This document shows positions 8,601-15,256 of a stretch of DNA of 21,940 nucleotides, one piece after another (the first letter of the stretch is position 1; each line of letters begins with the position of its first letter). The position numbers were made by a program, and so were the translations under genes. Under the pieces are notes generated by a model, which saw nothing but the letters and a program-made list of their open reading frames with translations, was not told the origin of the DNA and did no database searches. Origin of the DNA: an uncultured bacterium (GTDB taxonomy: Bacteria; Bacillota; Clostridia; Oscillospirales; Acutalibacteraceae); assembly GCA_934875675.1 (NCBI GenBank), contig CAKXIK010000042.1, forward strand, positions 1-21,940. Reading direction: 5' to 3'.

Positions 8601-8787
8601 TGTTTTAAAGCTGACTCTGCTCGGGAACCGCCAGAACTGTTTTGGCCCGCTGCATCTTGCTGATGTGAAGCGTACTTGGATTGGGCCGGACGCATGGCGC
8701 TCAACCGGAGCGGCATGGACAGAGTCGTATCGGCTGAAAAGTCTTGGAATCCGTACGGCACCGGTGATTGCCGAATATGACAAATAA
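5686..8787 (+). CDS. Large cytoplasmic glycoside hydrolase, GH106 (alpha-L-rhamnosidase)-like
   Basis: A 1033-residue protein resembling the Glyco_hydro_106 family, whose characterised members remove alpha-L-rhamnose. The opening segment PGSEYRGAPFWAWNCEL and the following WQLDVLKKMGLGGAHMH are typical, as are YDEDRWPSGAAGG and FTDEPQFS. Candidate acidic catalytic residues are Glu237 (TDEPQF), Glu331/332 (HMMEEPT) and Glu387 (LSELYGVTGWDYD); I cannot tell which act. The second half looks like beta-sandwich domains ending with RTWIGPDAWRSTGAAW. There is no signal peptide, so it should act on imported oligosaccharides or glycosides. ATG 5686 is chosen because AGGAGG (5671-5676) is nine bases upstream; the ATG at 5677 directly abuts that site. 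The open frame continues upstream to 5497 but that part overlaps the AraC gene. Substrate specificity is an inference; no transporter is adjacent. Confidence 0.8.
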   Translation: MLYPKSKDPALSEELFRNPGSEYRGAPFWAWNCELKKDELLWQLDVLKKMGLGGAHMHVRTGMATPYLSDEHMSLVKACVDKCRDEKMLAWLYDEDRWPSGAAGGLLTKDMQYRARYLLFTATPYSDKADTGMDTHMSGQTERSENGYLLACYDVVLDENGCIRTAEQIKPTDSTKGTKWYAYVETPRPNPWFNNQTYANTLDKKTIQRFIEITYERYLETVGEDFGKVVPAIFTDEPQFSRKGTLGFATEKKDVILAWSDDVPQTFREAYGEDIVAALPELIWNLPDEKVSVIRYHYHDHIAERFAEAFADQCGKWCGEHNLMLTGHMMEEPTLKSQTAALGEAMRSYRGFQLPGIDMLCGRFEFTTAKQAQSAAHQFGRPGVLSELYGVTGWDYDFRGHKLQGDWQAALGVTVRVQHLSWVSMKGEAKRDYPASISYQSPWWKDYSFVENHFARVNTALTRGKPLVRIGVIHPVESYWLHWGPAEQTFGIREQMDHNFQSLTNWLLNGSMDFDFISESLLPSQCENASAPLCVGQMAYDTILVPGCQTLRSSTLERLEAFSRAGGNLIFLGDAPTLENAVSSSRGETLWQTSRKAAFTQEAILEALKDSRILDIHNADGSRTGNLIHQLREDNNGLWLFIAHSCPPYHRDIPTAQQIRISLNGVYDVSLYNTQTGDIQPVDSQIINGKTVISTTIYDLDSLLLRFDSKTSGKKELPAKTVCGAEKILPVDQMVNYTLEEPNVYLLDKAEFAIDDEPYQPAQELLLADNVLRSKLGWPSRMGAVAQPWTVTEEKAEHTVRLRFTVMSTIEVPQVKLALEDADVAVVSCNGEVLSAKPDGWFTDKSIGTLPLNGIHTGSNVIEVTLPFGRRTNVEWCYLLGDFGVRVAGEYREIVTLPEKLGFDNVVMQLLPYYGSNITYELPIETTGKPLEVTIPHFDGTAVRVALDEENAGYVAYPPYRISLGQPCAGKHVLKLTLLGNRQNCFGPLHLADVKRTWIGPDAWRSTGAAWTESYRLKSLGIRTAPVIAEYDK

Positions 8788-8811
8788 GCGTTTACCATAC
8801 TTTCCTTGTTG

Positions 8812-8817
8812 TATAAT
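8812..8817 (+). promoter_or_regulatory. Candidate promoter for a small RNA after the hydrolase gene
   Basis: A consensus TATAAT, 25 bases after the hydrolase stop codon. The best upstream match is TTTACC (8791-8796) at a short 15-base spacer. Transcription would start near 8824, just before the structured element at 8840-8936. Confidence 0.4.
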
Positions 8818-8839
8818 TTAATTTAGTTATTACCAAAAG

Positions 8840-8940
8840 AAAAACAGGTTTGGTTCAGGATATGTCCTCTGCGTAGAAATCAGTCCAGTAAACACTGATT
8901 TTTACGCAGGAGCGTGTCATGACGAAACCTGTTTTTTGTT
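8840..8940 (+). ncRNA. Multibranched hairpin element with terminal U-tract (terminator and/or small RNA)
   Basis: A perfect 12-bp outer stem (8840-8851 with 8925-8936, AAAAACAGGTTT) encloses three further helices: AGGA-TATG-TCCT (8857-8868), a 16-bp hairpin with one mismatch (8869-8884 with 8894-8909, arm CTGCGTAGAAATCAGT) and a short CGT/ACG hairpin (8913-8924). The helices abut each other, so it can fold as a four-way junction. The outer stem runs into six U residues, so it must also terminate transcription of the hydrolase gene; on the minus strand the same stem is followed by TTTTTCTTTT and can end the convergent AraC transcript. No known RNA family is recognised. Confidence is high for the structure and modest for its being an independent RNA. 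Confidence 0.5.
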
Positions 8941-8976
8941 TCAGAGCGTGATATAGCAGCAAAGGATTCCAATTCC

Positions 8977-9934
8977 TCAGGGAAGCTTGATGGTTCGGCT
9001 GGCCTGACGATAAAGGCGTGGTGTTACACCCACGGCTTTTTTAAAAATACGATTGAAATAATTAATGCTGCTGAAGCCGCAGGAGTAACAGATGCTCAGA
9101 ATCTGTTCATCGGTTGTTTTTAAAAGAATCATTGCTTTTTTCAACCGAATATCATGCAGATATTCCACAAATGTTTTTTTTGTCATCAGCTTAAACAGAT
9201 AACTGAAATAGGATTGGGACATCATTGCAACGCGCGCAGCGTCATCAATCGTAATTTTTTCATCCCAATGTTGGTCAATATAGTCTAGTGTTTGGAGCAT
9301 TGCATCGCGGTGGTGATCCATCAGTTGGGGTCCCTTTGCAGGAGGCAAATCCTCTTCTCGGTTTCGGCCTGCAATGACAAGGAGCTTAAATAGGTCAGCC
9401 TTTAATGCCAACTGAAACTGATTATGTTTCTTTTGAAATTCCGAAAGCATATCTTTTAAAATTAATTCCACAGCCAGTTGATCTTTTCCTGTCAAATTTA
9501 ATCTGGGGCGAACACGGCTTTCGTTGACGAAAAAAGGTTTTATGTAAGAAAAGTCATAAAGAGCATTTGATTTGCCTGACGAAGCGGCACTCAACCAATC
9601 CTCGCCAAAAACTTCTTCCGGAACAAATTCCAGCTCGATGATATCATATTCACTGTTGGCAATTGATTTTATTTGGTGCGGAATATGGCGGAATAATAAA
9701 AATATCGCCTGCCACCAGAGGATAAGCAGTATTGTTAATGATATGCAGCAGGTTGCCCTTTACCACGTAATTAATTTGAAAAATGTAATGACGATGCATC
9801 GGCGTCAAAAGACGAAGCGTATCTTGATTATAACGGGAAATTACGATTGAGGAGGCGCAGGGAGTTCCATCACCCATGTTGCAAAAGGGAATGTGCTTGT
9901 ACTTTGGGCTATCCATTTGCTGATACATCATCAT
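8977..9934 (-). pseudogene. AraC-family regulator gene with a frameshift
   Basis: The start ATG at 9934 has AAGGAA seven bases upstream. The first frame gives a cupin sensor start (MHRHYIFQINYVVKGN, LVAGDIFIIP) and ends at a TGA at 9652-9650. The other frame continues with HIPHQIKSIANSEYD and the middle domain, then two helix-turn-helix units (ITIDDAARVAMMSQSYFSYLF and ILSICYSCGFSSINYFNRIF, then KKAVGVTPRLYR). The join is near 9687-9691 (GGCGG on the plus strand). The total length of 958 bases needs one base removed or two added; two missing bases would restore the usual GDxxxIPPxxPH spacing. Intact length would be about 319 residues. It may be a dying copy, a sequencing error or a strain-specific inactivation. 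It probably once regulated the neighbouring hydrolase or a gene lost from the locus. Confidence 0.85.
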
Positions 9935-10393
9935 GACTTAATTCCTTTCCAAAAATAGTTATATCCATTTCCAGGTAAATATAATGTAAACTTAAATTTG
10001 TTGAAAGCGACGAAATAGGAGCGCATTAATTCTGATTTGATTGTAACATTGATGTAAGCAGAGGTACAATAGCAAAAAATTATGAAAGTTTAACTTTTTC
10101 ATCTTTTTTTAAATATCATTTCAATTTTGCCTTGAAACATTTATAAAAAACAGCGTCCGGTAACAATTATTGTGAAAACGGTAATATTCTGCATACATAG
10201 AAAAGATAAATATAGCACATTATGTTAAATATTGCTAAAACAAATTCAAAATAATTTGACAGGAAAGTTTACGTCAAATTGGAAAACAGTTCCGGATGAC
10301 TGGAGGCCGGTTCGGATGAATTTTAATGTTTATGCGAATTCCGAATCAGTATCATAACAATTGTGAAACTGCGACAACGAATTTGGAGCAACC
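9935..10393. other. AT-rich non-coding region upstream of the kdp operon
   Basis: About 460 bases with no supportable gene. The left end must hold the promoter of the leftward AraC gene; a minus-strand TATATT near 9976-9981 is a weak candidate. At 10085-10110 there is a weak A/T hairpin followed by seven T residues. A clean inverted repeat lies at 10253-10280 (listed separately). Near 10290-10320 GTTCCGGATGA and GGTTCGGATGA form an imperfect direct repeat. Confidence 0.5.
10253..10280. repeat. Inverted repeat AATTTGAC-N12-GTCAAATT
   Basis: Perfect 8-base arms at 10253-10260 and 10273-10280. The 20-bp centre spacing puts both half sites on one face of the helix, as expected for a dimeric regulator. 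No gene starts within 290 bases downstream, so its target is unclear. Confidence 0.5.
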
Positions 10394-10435
10394 AGAGCGG
10401 CATGGAGTGAGAAGCCTCTCATCCCATGCCGCTCT
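10394..10435 (+). terminator. Orphan strong hairpin upstream of the kdp promoter
   Basis: A 19-bp stem with two central mismatches (10394-10412 with 10417-10435, outer arm AGAGCGGCATGG, loop AGCC) followed by TTTGCATTTC. An outer six-base pairing GCAACC (10388-10393) with GGTTGC (10456-10461) could enclose it. It lies upstream of the kdp promoter, so it cannot be a kdp attenuator; it may end an unseen transcript or insulate kdp. Confidence 0.55.
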
Positions 10436-10488
10436 TTGCATTTCAATTCATGTTCGGTTGCGTTCTTTATCTTTTCAAAATCAGCATA

Positions 10489-10535
10489 TTAATATAATCT
10501 TAATTTCTGACCGGCAGATATTAACACCATTTTAA
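10489..10535 (+). promoter_or_regulatory. Candidate KdpE binding array: four TTAA motifs at helical spacing
   Basis: TTAA starts at 10489, 10500, 10521 and 10532, that is 11, 21 and 11 bp apart. Direct repeats of 10-11 bp are the hallmark of OmpR/PhoB-family sites, and KdpE belongs to that family. The last repeat covers the -35 position of the kdp promoter, where an activator of this class contacts RNA polymerase. Confidence 0.6.
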
Positions 10536-10547
10536 ACGATTCTCTAA

Positions 10548-10553
10548 TATAAT
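10548..10553 (+). promoter_or_regulatory. -10 element of the kdp operon promoter
   Basis: A perfect TATAAT, 31 bases before kdpF. No sequence resembling TTGACA occurs 16-18 bases upstream, which suits a promoter needing KdpE at the TTAA array. Confidence 0.7.
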
Positions 10554-10578
10554 GATGCAGAAGAAAGGGGGACGTACA

Positions 10579-10671
10579 ATGTCGGTTATAGTTCCGATCT
10601 TTGCGGCCGTTGCAGTGATCCTGCTAATTTATTATGGAATTGTATTATTGAAAGGGGATGAGTCTAAATGA
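10579..10671 (+). CDS. kdpF: KdpF, small membrane subunit of the potassium-transporting ATPase
   Basis: A 30-residue single-span membrane peptide, MSVIVPIFAAVAVILLIYYG then IVLLKGDESK. It matches the expected form of KdpF: short N-terminus, one hydrophobic helix of about 20 residues and a short charged tail. In studied systems KdpF binds the KdpA-KdpB interface and stabilises the complex. GGGGG lies about eight bases upstream of the ATG. Its stop overlaps the kdpA start as ATGA (10668-10671), indicating coupled translation. It is too short for most gene callers. Confidence 0.85.
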   Translation: MSVIVPIFAAVAVILLIYYGIVLLKGDESK

Positions 10672-12482
10672 ACTCCGTGTTACAGTATGTACTTTACCTG
10701 GCTCTCCTGGTAGTAATGGCAGTTCCGCTGGGAAGGTACATCCAAAAGGTGATGGTGGGGGAAAAGACGTTTCTTTCCAAGATCCTGACCCCATGTGAAA
10801 AGCTTGTCTATAAATTTGGGCGAATTCATGAGCAGGAGCAAATGACGTGGAAAAAGTATTTGTGTTCTGTCATGATATTTTCGGGAATCGGTTTTGTGTT
10901 TCTCTTCCTGCTGCAGATGCTGCAAGGAGTGCTTTGCGCAAATCCGCAAAATTTACCCGGTGTTTCGTGGGATCTTTCTTTTAATACCACCGCAAGCTTT
11001 GTTACCAATACCAACTGGCAGGCATATAGCGGTGAATCCACCCTGAGTTACCTGACACAGGCGCTTGGACTCACTGTTCAGAACTTTGTTTCTGCGGCAA
11101 CGGGCATTGCTGTTTTGTTTGCTCTCATCCGCGGGTTTTGTAAAGTTGAATCCACCGGTTTGGGAAACTTTTGGGTTGATATGACTCGTGTGACGGTTCA
11201 CATTTTGCTGCCGCTGAACCTGATTCTGGCACTTTGTCTTGTGGGCGGCGGTGTAATTCAGAATTTGAAGGGTGCTGAGACAGTCTCTTTGGTAGAGCCG
11301 ATTGCGGTGGACGCTGAGGGAACCATTCTGGAAGATGCTGTCATTGACGTTGATGCCGGAACCGTTACCGTAAACGGAATAAAAATTGCGGATGCACAAA
11401 TTGTCACGGAGCAGTTTGTTCCCATGGGACCGGCAGCCAGTCAGGTTGCAATCAAGCAAAGCGGTACCAACGGGGGCGGATATACAGGGGTCAACTCTGC
11501 ACACCCGCTGGAGAACCCGAATGCTTTTACGAATCTGCTTGAAATGCTTTCTATTCTGCTAATCCCGGCAGCACTTTGTTTTTCCTTTGGGCGCAGCGTA
11601 AAGAACAAAAAACAGGGAGTCGCAATTTTTATGGCAATGTTCCTTTGTCTTGCCATTGCCTTGGCTGCAATCGCAGTAAGTGAACAAACCGCCACCGTGC
11701 AGCTTGCGCAAAACGGCAATGTGAATCTTTCCATGGTCGATCAGGCGGGCGGAAATATGGAGGGCAAAGAGACGCGGTTTGGAATTGCATCCTCTTCCAC
11801 CTGGGCTGCTTTTACAACGGCGGCATCCAATGGATCGGTCAACTCAATGCATGACAGTTACACTCCTCTTGGCGGAATGATTGCCATGCTGCTGATGCAG
11901 CTTGGAGAGGTCATTTTTGGCGGAGTAGGCTGCGGACTATACGGAATGCTTGCCTTTGCCATCCTGACAGTTTTTATTGCGGGACTGATGGTTGGCCGTA
12001 CACCGGAATTCCTTGGTAAAAAAATTGAACCGTATGAAATGAAGTGGTCGGTGCTTGTTTGTCTGGCAACACCGATTGCAATCTTAATCGGCAGCGGAAT
12101 TGCAGCAATGGTTCCCAGCGTAGCAAACAGTCTGAACAACACCGGAACGCATGGTTTCTCAGAAATGCTGTATGCATTTTCGTCCTGCGGGGGAAACAAT
12201 GGTTCCGCATTTGCCGGATTTAACGCCAACACGGTGTTTTTAAATGTTTCGCTGGGGCTTGTAATGCTCTTCGCACGATTTGTTCCAATCGCCGGCACGT
12301 TGGCAATTGCCGGAAGTCTTGCGGGAAAGAAAAAAATTGCAACCACAGCAGGAACGCTCTCCACAACCAATATGATGTTTGTTTTTCTGCTGATTTTTAT
12401 CGTTTTGCTCATCGGCGCACTCAGCTTTTTCCCGGCATTGGCGCTGGGACCGATTGCTGAATTTTTTGGAAGCATCGCATAA
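10668..12482 (+). CDS. kdpA: KdpA, potassium-transporting ATPase channel-like subunit
   Basis: The 604-residue membrane subunit that selects and passes K+ in the KdpFABC pump; it descends from SKT-type channels with four pore-loop repeats. Filter-region motifs are visible: TNTNWQAYSG (first repeat), GTNGGGYTGVNSAHPLENP (second, usually GTNGGGFFNANSAHP), and SSCGGNNGSAFAGFNANT (third), then GRTPEFLGKKIEPYEMKW. About ten to twelve hydrophobic segments are apparent. It is some 45 residues longer than the 557-residue E. coli protein because of an acidic stretch (about residues 205-250, including AVDAEGTILEDAVIDVD) before the second pore loop, predicted outside the membrane. It is translationally coupled to kdpF and followed by kdpB after 12 bases. 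Confidence 0.96.
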   Translation: MNSVLQYVLYLALLVVMAVPLGRYIQKVMVGEKTFLSKILTPCEKLVYKFGRIHEQEQMTWKKYLCSVMIFSGIGFVFLFLLQMLQGVLCANPQNLPGVSWDLSFNTTASFVTNTNWQAYSGESTLSYLTQALGLTVQNFVSAATGIAVLFALIRGFCKVESTGLGNFWVDMTRVTVHILLPLNLILALCLVGGGVIQNLKGAETVSLVEPIAVDAEGTILEDAVIDVDAGTVTVNGIKIADAQIVTEQFVPMGPAASQVAIKQSGTNGGGYTGVNSAHPLENPNAFTNLLEMLSILLIPAALCFSFGRSVKNKKQGVAIFMAMFLCLAIALAAIAVSEQTATVQLAQNGNVNLSMVDQAGGNMEGKETRFGIASSSTWAAFTTAASNGSVNSMHDSYTPLGGMIAMLLMQLGEVIFGGVGCGLYGMLAFAILTVFIAGLMVGRTPEFLGKKIEPYEMKWSVLVCLATPIAILIGSGIAAMVPSVANSLNNTGTHGFSEMLYAFSSCGGNNGSAFAGFNANTVFLNVSLGLVMLFARFVPIAGTLAIAGSLAGKKKIATTAGTLSTTNMMFVFLLIFIVLLIGALSFFPALALGPIAEFFGSIA

Positions 12483-12494
12483 GGAGGAACCAAC

Positions 12495-14561
12495 ATGCAA
12501 GCAAAAACAAAATCCGCTTTTGCCGACAAAAAAATGCTCGGCAGAGCCATCAAGGATTCTTTTCTCAAGCTTAATCCGAAAACACAGGTTAAAAACCCGG
12601 TGATGCTTTTGGTATATATCTCTGCAATTCTGACCACCGTTCTCTGGATCGTTTCATTTTTTGGTATCCGCGATGTATCGGCAGGTTATACACTGACCAT
12701 TGCCGTTATTTTGTGGTTTACCTGTATTTTTGCAAACTTTGCGGAAGCCATTGCAGAAGGAAGGGGAAAGGCACAGGCAGATTCGCTTCGTGCCGCAAAA
12801 AAGGATGTAGAGGCACACAAGATTCCAACGGCAGCGCAAAAAGAAGATGTGACTTCCCTTTCTTCCGCATTGCTGAAAAAAGGAGATATCGTCATCGTTC
12901 GCGCGGGCGAGCAGATTCCGGCAGACGGAGAAGTGGTGGAAGGAGCTGCTTCTGTGGATGAAAGCGCGATCACCGGAGAATCTGCCCCGGTAATCCGGGA
13001 AGCAGGCGGAGACCGCAGCGCAGTTACCGGCGGCACAACGGTTCTTTCGGACTGGATTGTGGTGCGAGTGACCAGCGAAGCAGGAGAAAGCTTTCTCGAC
13101 AAGATGATTGCAATGGTTGAGGGAGCAGCACGCAAAAAAACACCAAACGAAATTGCACTGCAGATTTTTCTGCTGGCGCTGTCCATTATCTTTATTCTCG
13201 TCACGCTTTCGCTTTACACCTATTCTGATTTTTCTGCCCGGCAGGCGGGAATTGATAATCCAACCTCCGTTACAACGCTGGTCGCACTGCTTGTTTGTCT
13301 TGCACCAACCACAATTGGTGCGTTGCTTTCTGCCATTGGAATTGCGGGCATGAGCAGACTCAATCAGTCCAACGTACTGGCGATGAGCGGGCGTGCAATT
13401 GAAGCCGCCGGAGATGTTGATATCCTGATGCTGGATAAGACAGGGACAATTACCCTGGGCAATCGTCAGGCAAGCGCATTTGTTCCGGTGGATGGTGTTT
13501 CGCCACAGGAGCTTGCCGATGCGGCACAGCTTTCCTCCCTTGCAGATGAAACTCCGGAGGGACGCAGCGTGGTGGTCTTGGCAAAAGAGCAATTTGATAT
13601 CCGCGGCAGAAGCCTGCAGGATAAAAACATGACTTTTATTCCATTTACCGCAAAAACACGAATGAGCGGTGTTGATTATGATGGATTGGAAATTCGAAAG
13701 GGTGCGGCAGATTCTGTTCGCACCTATGTGGAATCAGCAGGCGGAGTCTACTCCGAGGAATGTGACAAGGTGGTAAAAAATATCTCAAATCAGGGTGGAA
13801 CCCCGCTTGTTGTTACAAAGAATCATAAAATACTGGGTGTTATTCACCTCAAGGATATTATTAAGCAAGGGGTTCAGGAGAAATTTGCCGACCTTCGCAA
13901 AATGGGAATTAAAACAATTATGATAACGGGAGATAATCCTCTTACGGCAGCGGCGATTGCGGCAGAGGCGGGAGTGGATGACTTTCTTGCCGAAGCAACC
14001 CCCGAGGGAAAGCTGCAGATGATTCGGGATTTTCAGCGCAAGGGACATCTTGTTGCAATGACCGGTGACGGAACGAATGATGCACCGGCACTGGCACAGG
14101 CGGATGTTGCTGTTGCAATGAACACCGGTACCCAAGCCGCCAAAGAAGCGGGCAACATGGTTGACCTCGACTCTTCCCCTACAAAGCTGATTGATATTTT
14201 CCGCATCGGCAAACAGCTGCTGATGACCCGCGGCAGTCTGACCACGTTTTCCATCGCCAACGACATCGCCAAATATTTCGCCATTATTCCGGCGCTGTTC
14301 ATGGGGCTGTATCCCGGTCTTTCCGCATTGAACATTATGGGGCTGCATTCTTCTCAAAGTGCCGTTCTTTCTGCAATTATTTATAACGCATTGATTATTA
14401 TTGCGTTGATTCCGCTTGCGCTCAAGGGTGTCAAATATCGCGAAGTTCCAGCCGGTAAGCTGCTTTCCCGTAATTTGCTCGTCTATGGTTTGGGCGGCCT
14501 TGCGGCACCGTTTATCTTTATCAAGCTGATTGATCTGCTGTTGACGCTGCTTGGTATGTGA
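12495..14561 (+). CDS. kdpB: KdpB, P-type ATPase subunit of the potassium pump
   Basis: The 688-residue catalytic subunit, close to the E. coli length of 682. ATP hydrolysis through an aspartyl-phosphate drives K+ import by KdpFABC. Order of elements: cytoplasmic N-tail, two N-terminal helices, actuator domain with TGES at residues 160-163, helices, phosphorylation motif DKTGT with Asp314, nucleotide domain, hinge motif TGDGTNDAP at 523-531, and C-terminal helices. TGES contains the serine that in E. coli KdpB (Ser162) is phosphorylated to switch off the pump; Ser163 here is equivalent. AGGAGG lies seven bases before ATG 12495. Confidence 0.97.
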   Translation: MQAKTKSAFADKKMLGRAIKDSFLKLNPKTQVKNPVMLLVYISAILTTVLWIVSFFGIRDVSAGYTLTIAVILWFTCIFANFAEAIAEGRGKAQADSLRAAKKDVEAHKIPTAAQKEDVTSLSSALLKKGDIVIVRAGEQIPADGEVVEGAASVDESAITGESAPVIREAGGDRSAVTGGTTVLSDWIVVRVTSEAGESFLDKMIAMVEGAARKKTPNEIALQIFLLALSIIFILVTLSLYTYSDFSARQAGIDNPTSVTTLVALLVCLAPTTIGALLSAIGIAGMSRLNQSNVLAMSGRAIEAAGDVDILMLDKTGTITLGNRQASAFVPVDGVSPQELADAAQLSSLADETPEGRSVVVLAKEQFDIRGRSLQDKNMTFIPFTAKTRMSGVDYDGLEIRKGAADSVRTYVESAGGVYSEECDKVVKNISNQGGTPLVVTKNHKILGVIHLKDIIKQGVQEKFADLRKMGIKTIMITGDNPLTAAAIAAEAGVDDFLAEATPEGKLQMIRDFQRKGHLVAMTGDGTNDAPALAQADVAVAMNTGTQAAKEAGNMVDLDSSPTKLIDIFRIGKQLLMTRGSLTTFSIANDIAKYFAIIPALFMGLYPGLSALNIMGLHSSQSAVLSAIIYNALIIIALIPLALKGVKYREVPAGKLLSRNLLVYGLGGLAAPFIFIKLIDLLLTLLGM

Positions 14562-14589
14562 CCGTGTTTCATACGAAAGGAAGATTTTT

Positions 14590-15195
14590 ATGAAAACCTT
14601 AAAAAACATATTGCCCCGTGCGGCAATTCTCTTTTTGTGCTTTACGCTGCTCTGCGGTGTGATTTATACCGGTGTTGTGACAGGGCTTGCCCAATTGATT
14701 TTTCCAAATCAGGCAAACGGAAGCATCATTGAAATAGACGGCAAAAAATATGGATGTGAGTTGCTCGGACAGCAATATACCGATGATGCGCATATGTGGG
14801 GACGGATCATGAAAATTGATGTTTCCACTTATCGCGATGAAGACGGAAAAATCCTGATGTATGCACAGCCGTCCAATCTTAGCCCAGCCAGCGAAGAATA
14901 TGCGGCGCTGGTGGCGGAACGCTTGGCAAAACTCCGTGCTGCCAATCCGGATATGGATCAAACGGCGGTTCCCGTTGATCTGGTCACCTATTCGGGGAGC
15001 GGGTTGGACCCCGATATCTCCCCGGCAGCGGCGGAATATCAGGTTGCACGGATTGCAAAAGCGAGCGGAAAAACCGTCGATGAAGTGCAAAGAATTATTG
15101 AAAAATGTACTTCCGGCAGATTCCTCGGAATTTTCGGGGAGAAAACGGTCAATGTGCTTAAGGTTAATCTGATGTTGGACGGAACGCTTCAGTGA
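14590..15195 (+). CDS. kdpC: KdpC, accessory subunit of the potassium pump
   Basis: A 201-residue protein with one N-terminal transmembrane helix (about residues 10-32) and an extracytoplasmic domain. FPNQANGSII after the helix, WGR, QPSNLSPAS and SGSGLDPDISPAAAEYQVARIA are the KdpC signatures. KdpC stabilises the complex and is thought to aid K+ access or ATP binding. ATG 14590 has AAGGAAG about seven bases upstream; an earlier in-frame start at 14551 would overlap kdpB and lacks a site. The usual YP in the helix (CGVVYPAVVT) is YT here. Confidence 0.95.
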   Translation: MKTLKNILPRAAILFLCFTLLCGVIYTGVVTGLAQLIFPNQANGSIIEIDGKKYGCELLGQQYTDDAHMWGRIMKIDVSTYRDEDGKILMYAQPSNLSPASEEYAALVAERLAKLRAANPDMDQTAVPVDLVTYSGSGLDPDISPAAAEYQVARIAKASGKTVDEVQRIIEKCTSGRFLGIFGEKTVNVLKVNLMLDGTLQ

Positions 15196-15256
15196 GCGGG
15201 AATCAAGTCTCATTCTATTATTGCAACTTATGATCAATTGAGAGAGGGAGAGTTAA

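Noticed and set aside
8840..8936. Miniature inverted-repeat transposable element
   Set aside because: Terminal inverted repeats are only 12 bases, no target-site duplication is visible, and the outer arm with its U-tract works as a terminator in both directions; no second copy occurs in the window.
10326..10535. A 69-codon frame upstream of kdpF
   Set aside because: It runs through the strong hairpin and the TTAA array, lacks a ribosome binding site and does not resemble any protein.
9935..10578. A c-di-AMP (ydaO-type) riboswitch upstream of kdp
   Set aside because: I looked for the conserved ydaO segments on both strands and did not find them; the only strong hairpin lies upstream of the promoter.
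12654..13592. Long minus-strand open frames opposite kdpA, kdpB and pit (also 11858-12637, 13785-14609, 19943-20830)
   Set aside because: All are antisense to well-conserved genes and show low-complexity or Cys/His/Asn-rich translations; none resembles a protein family.
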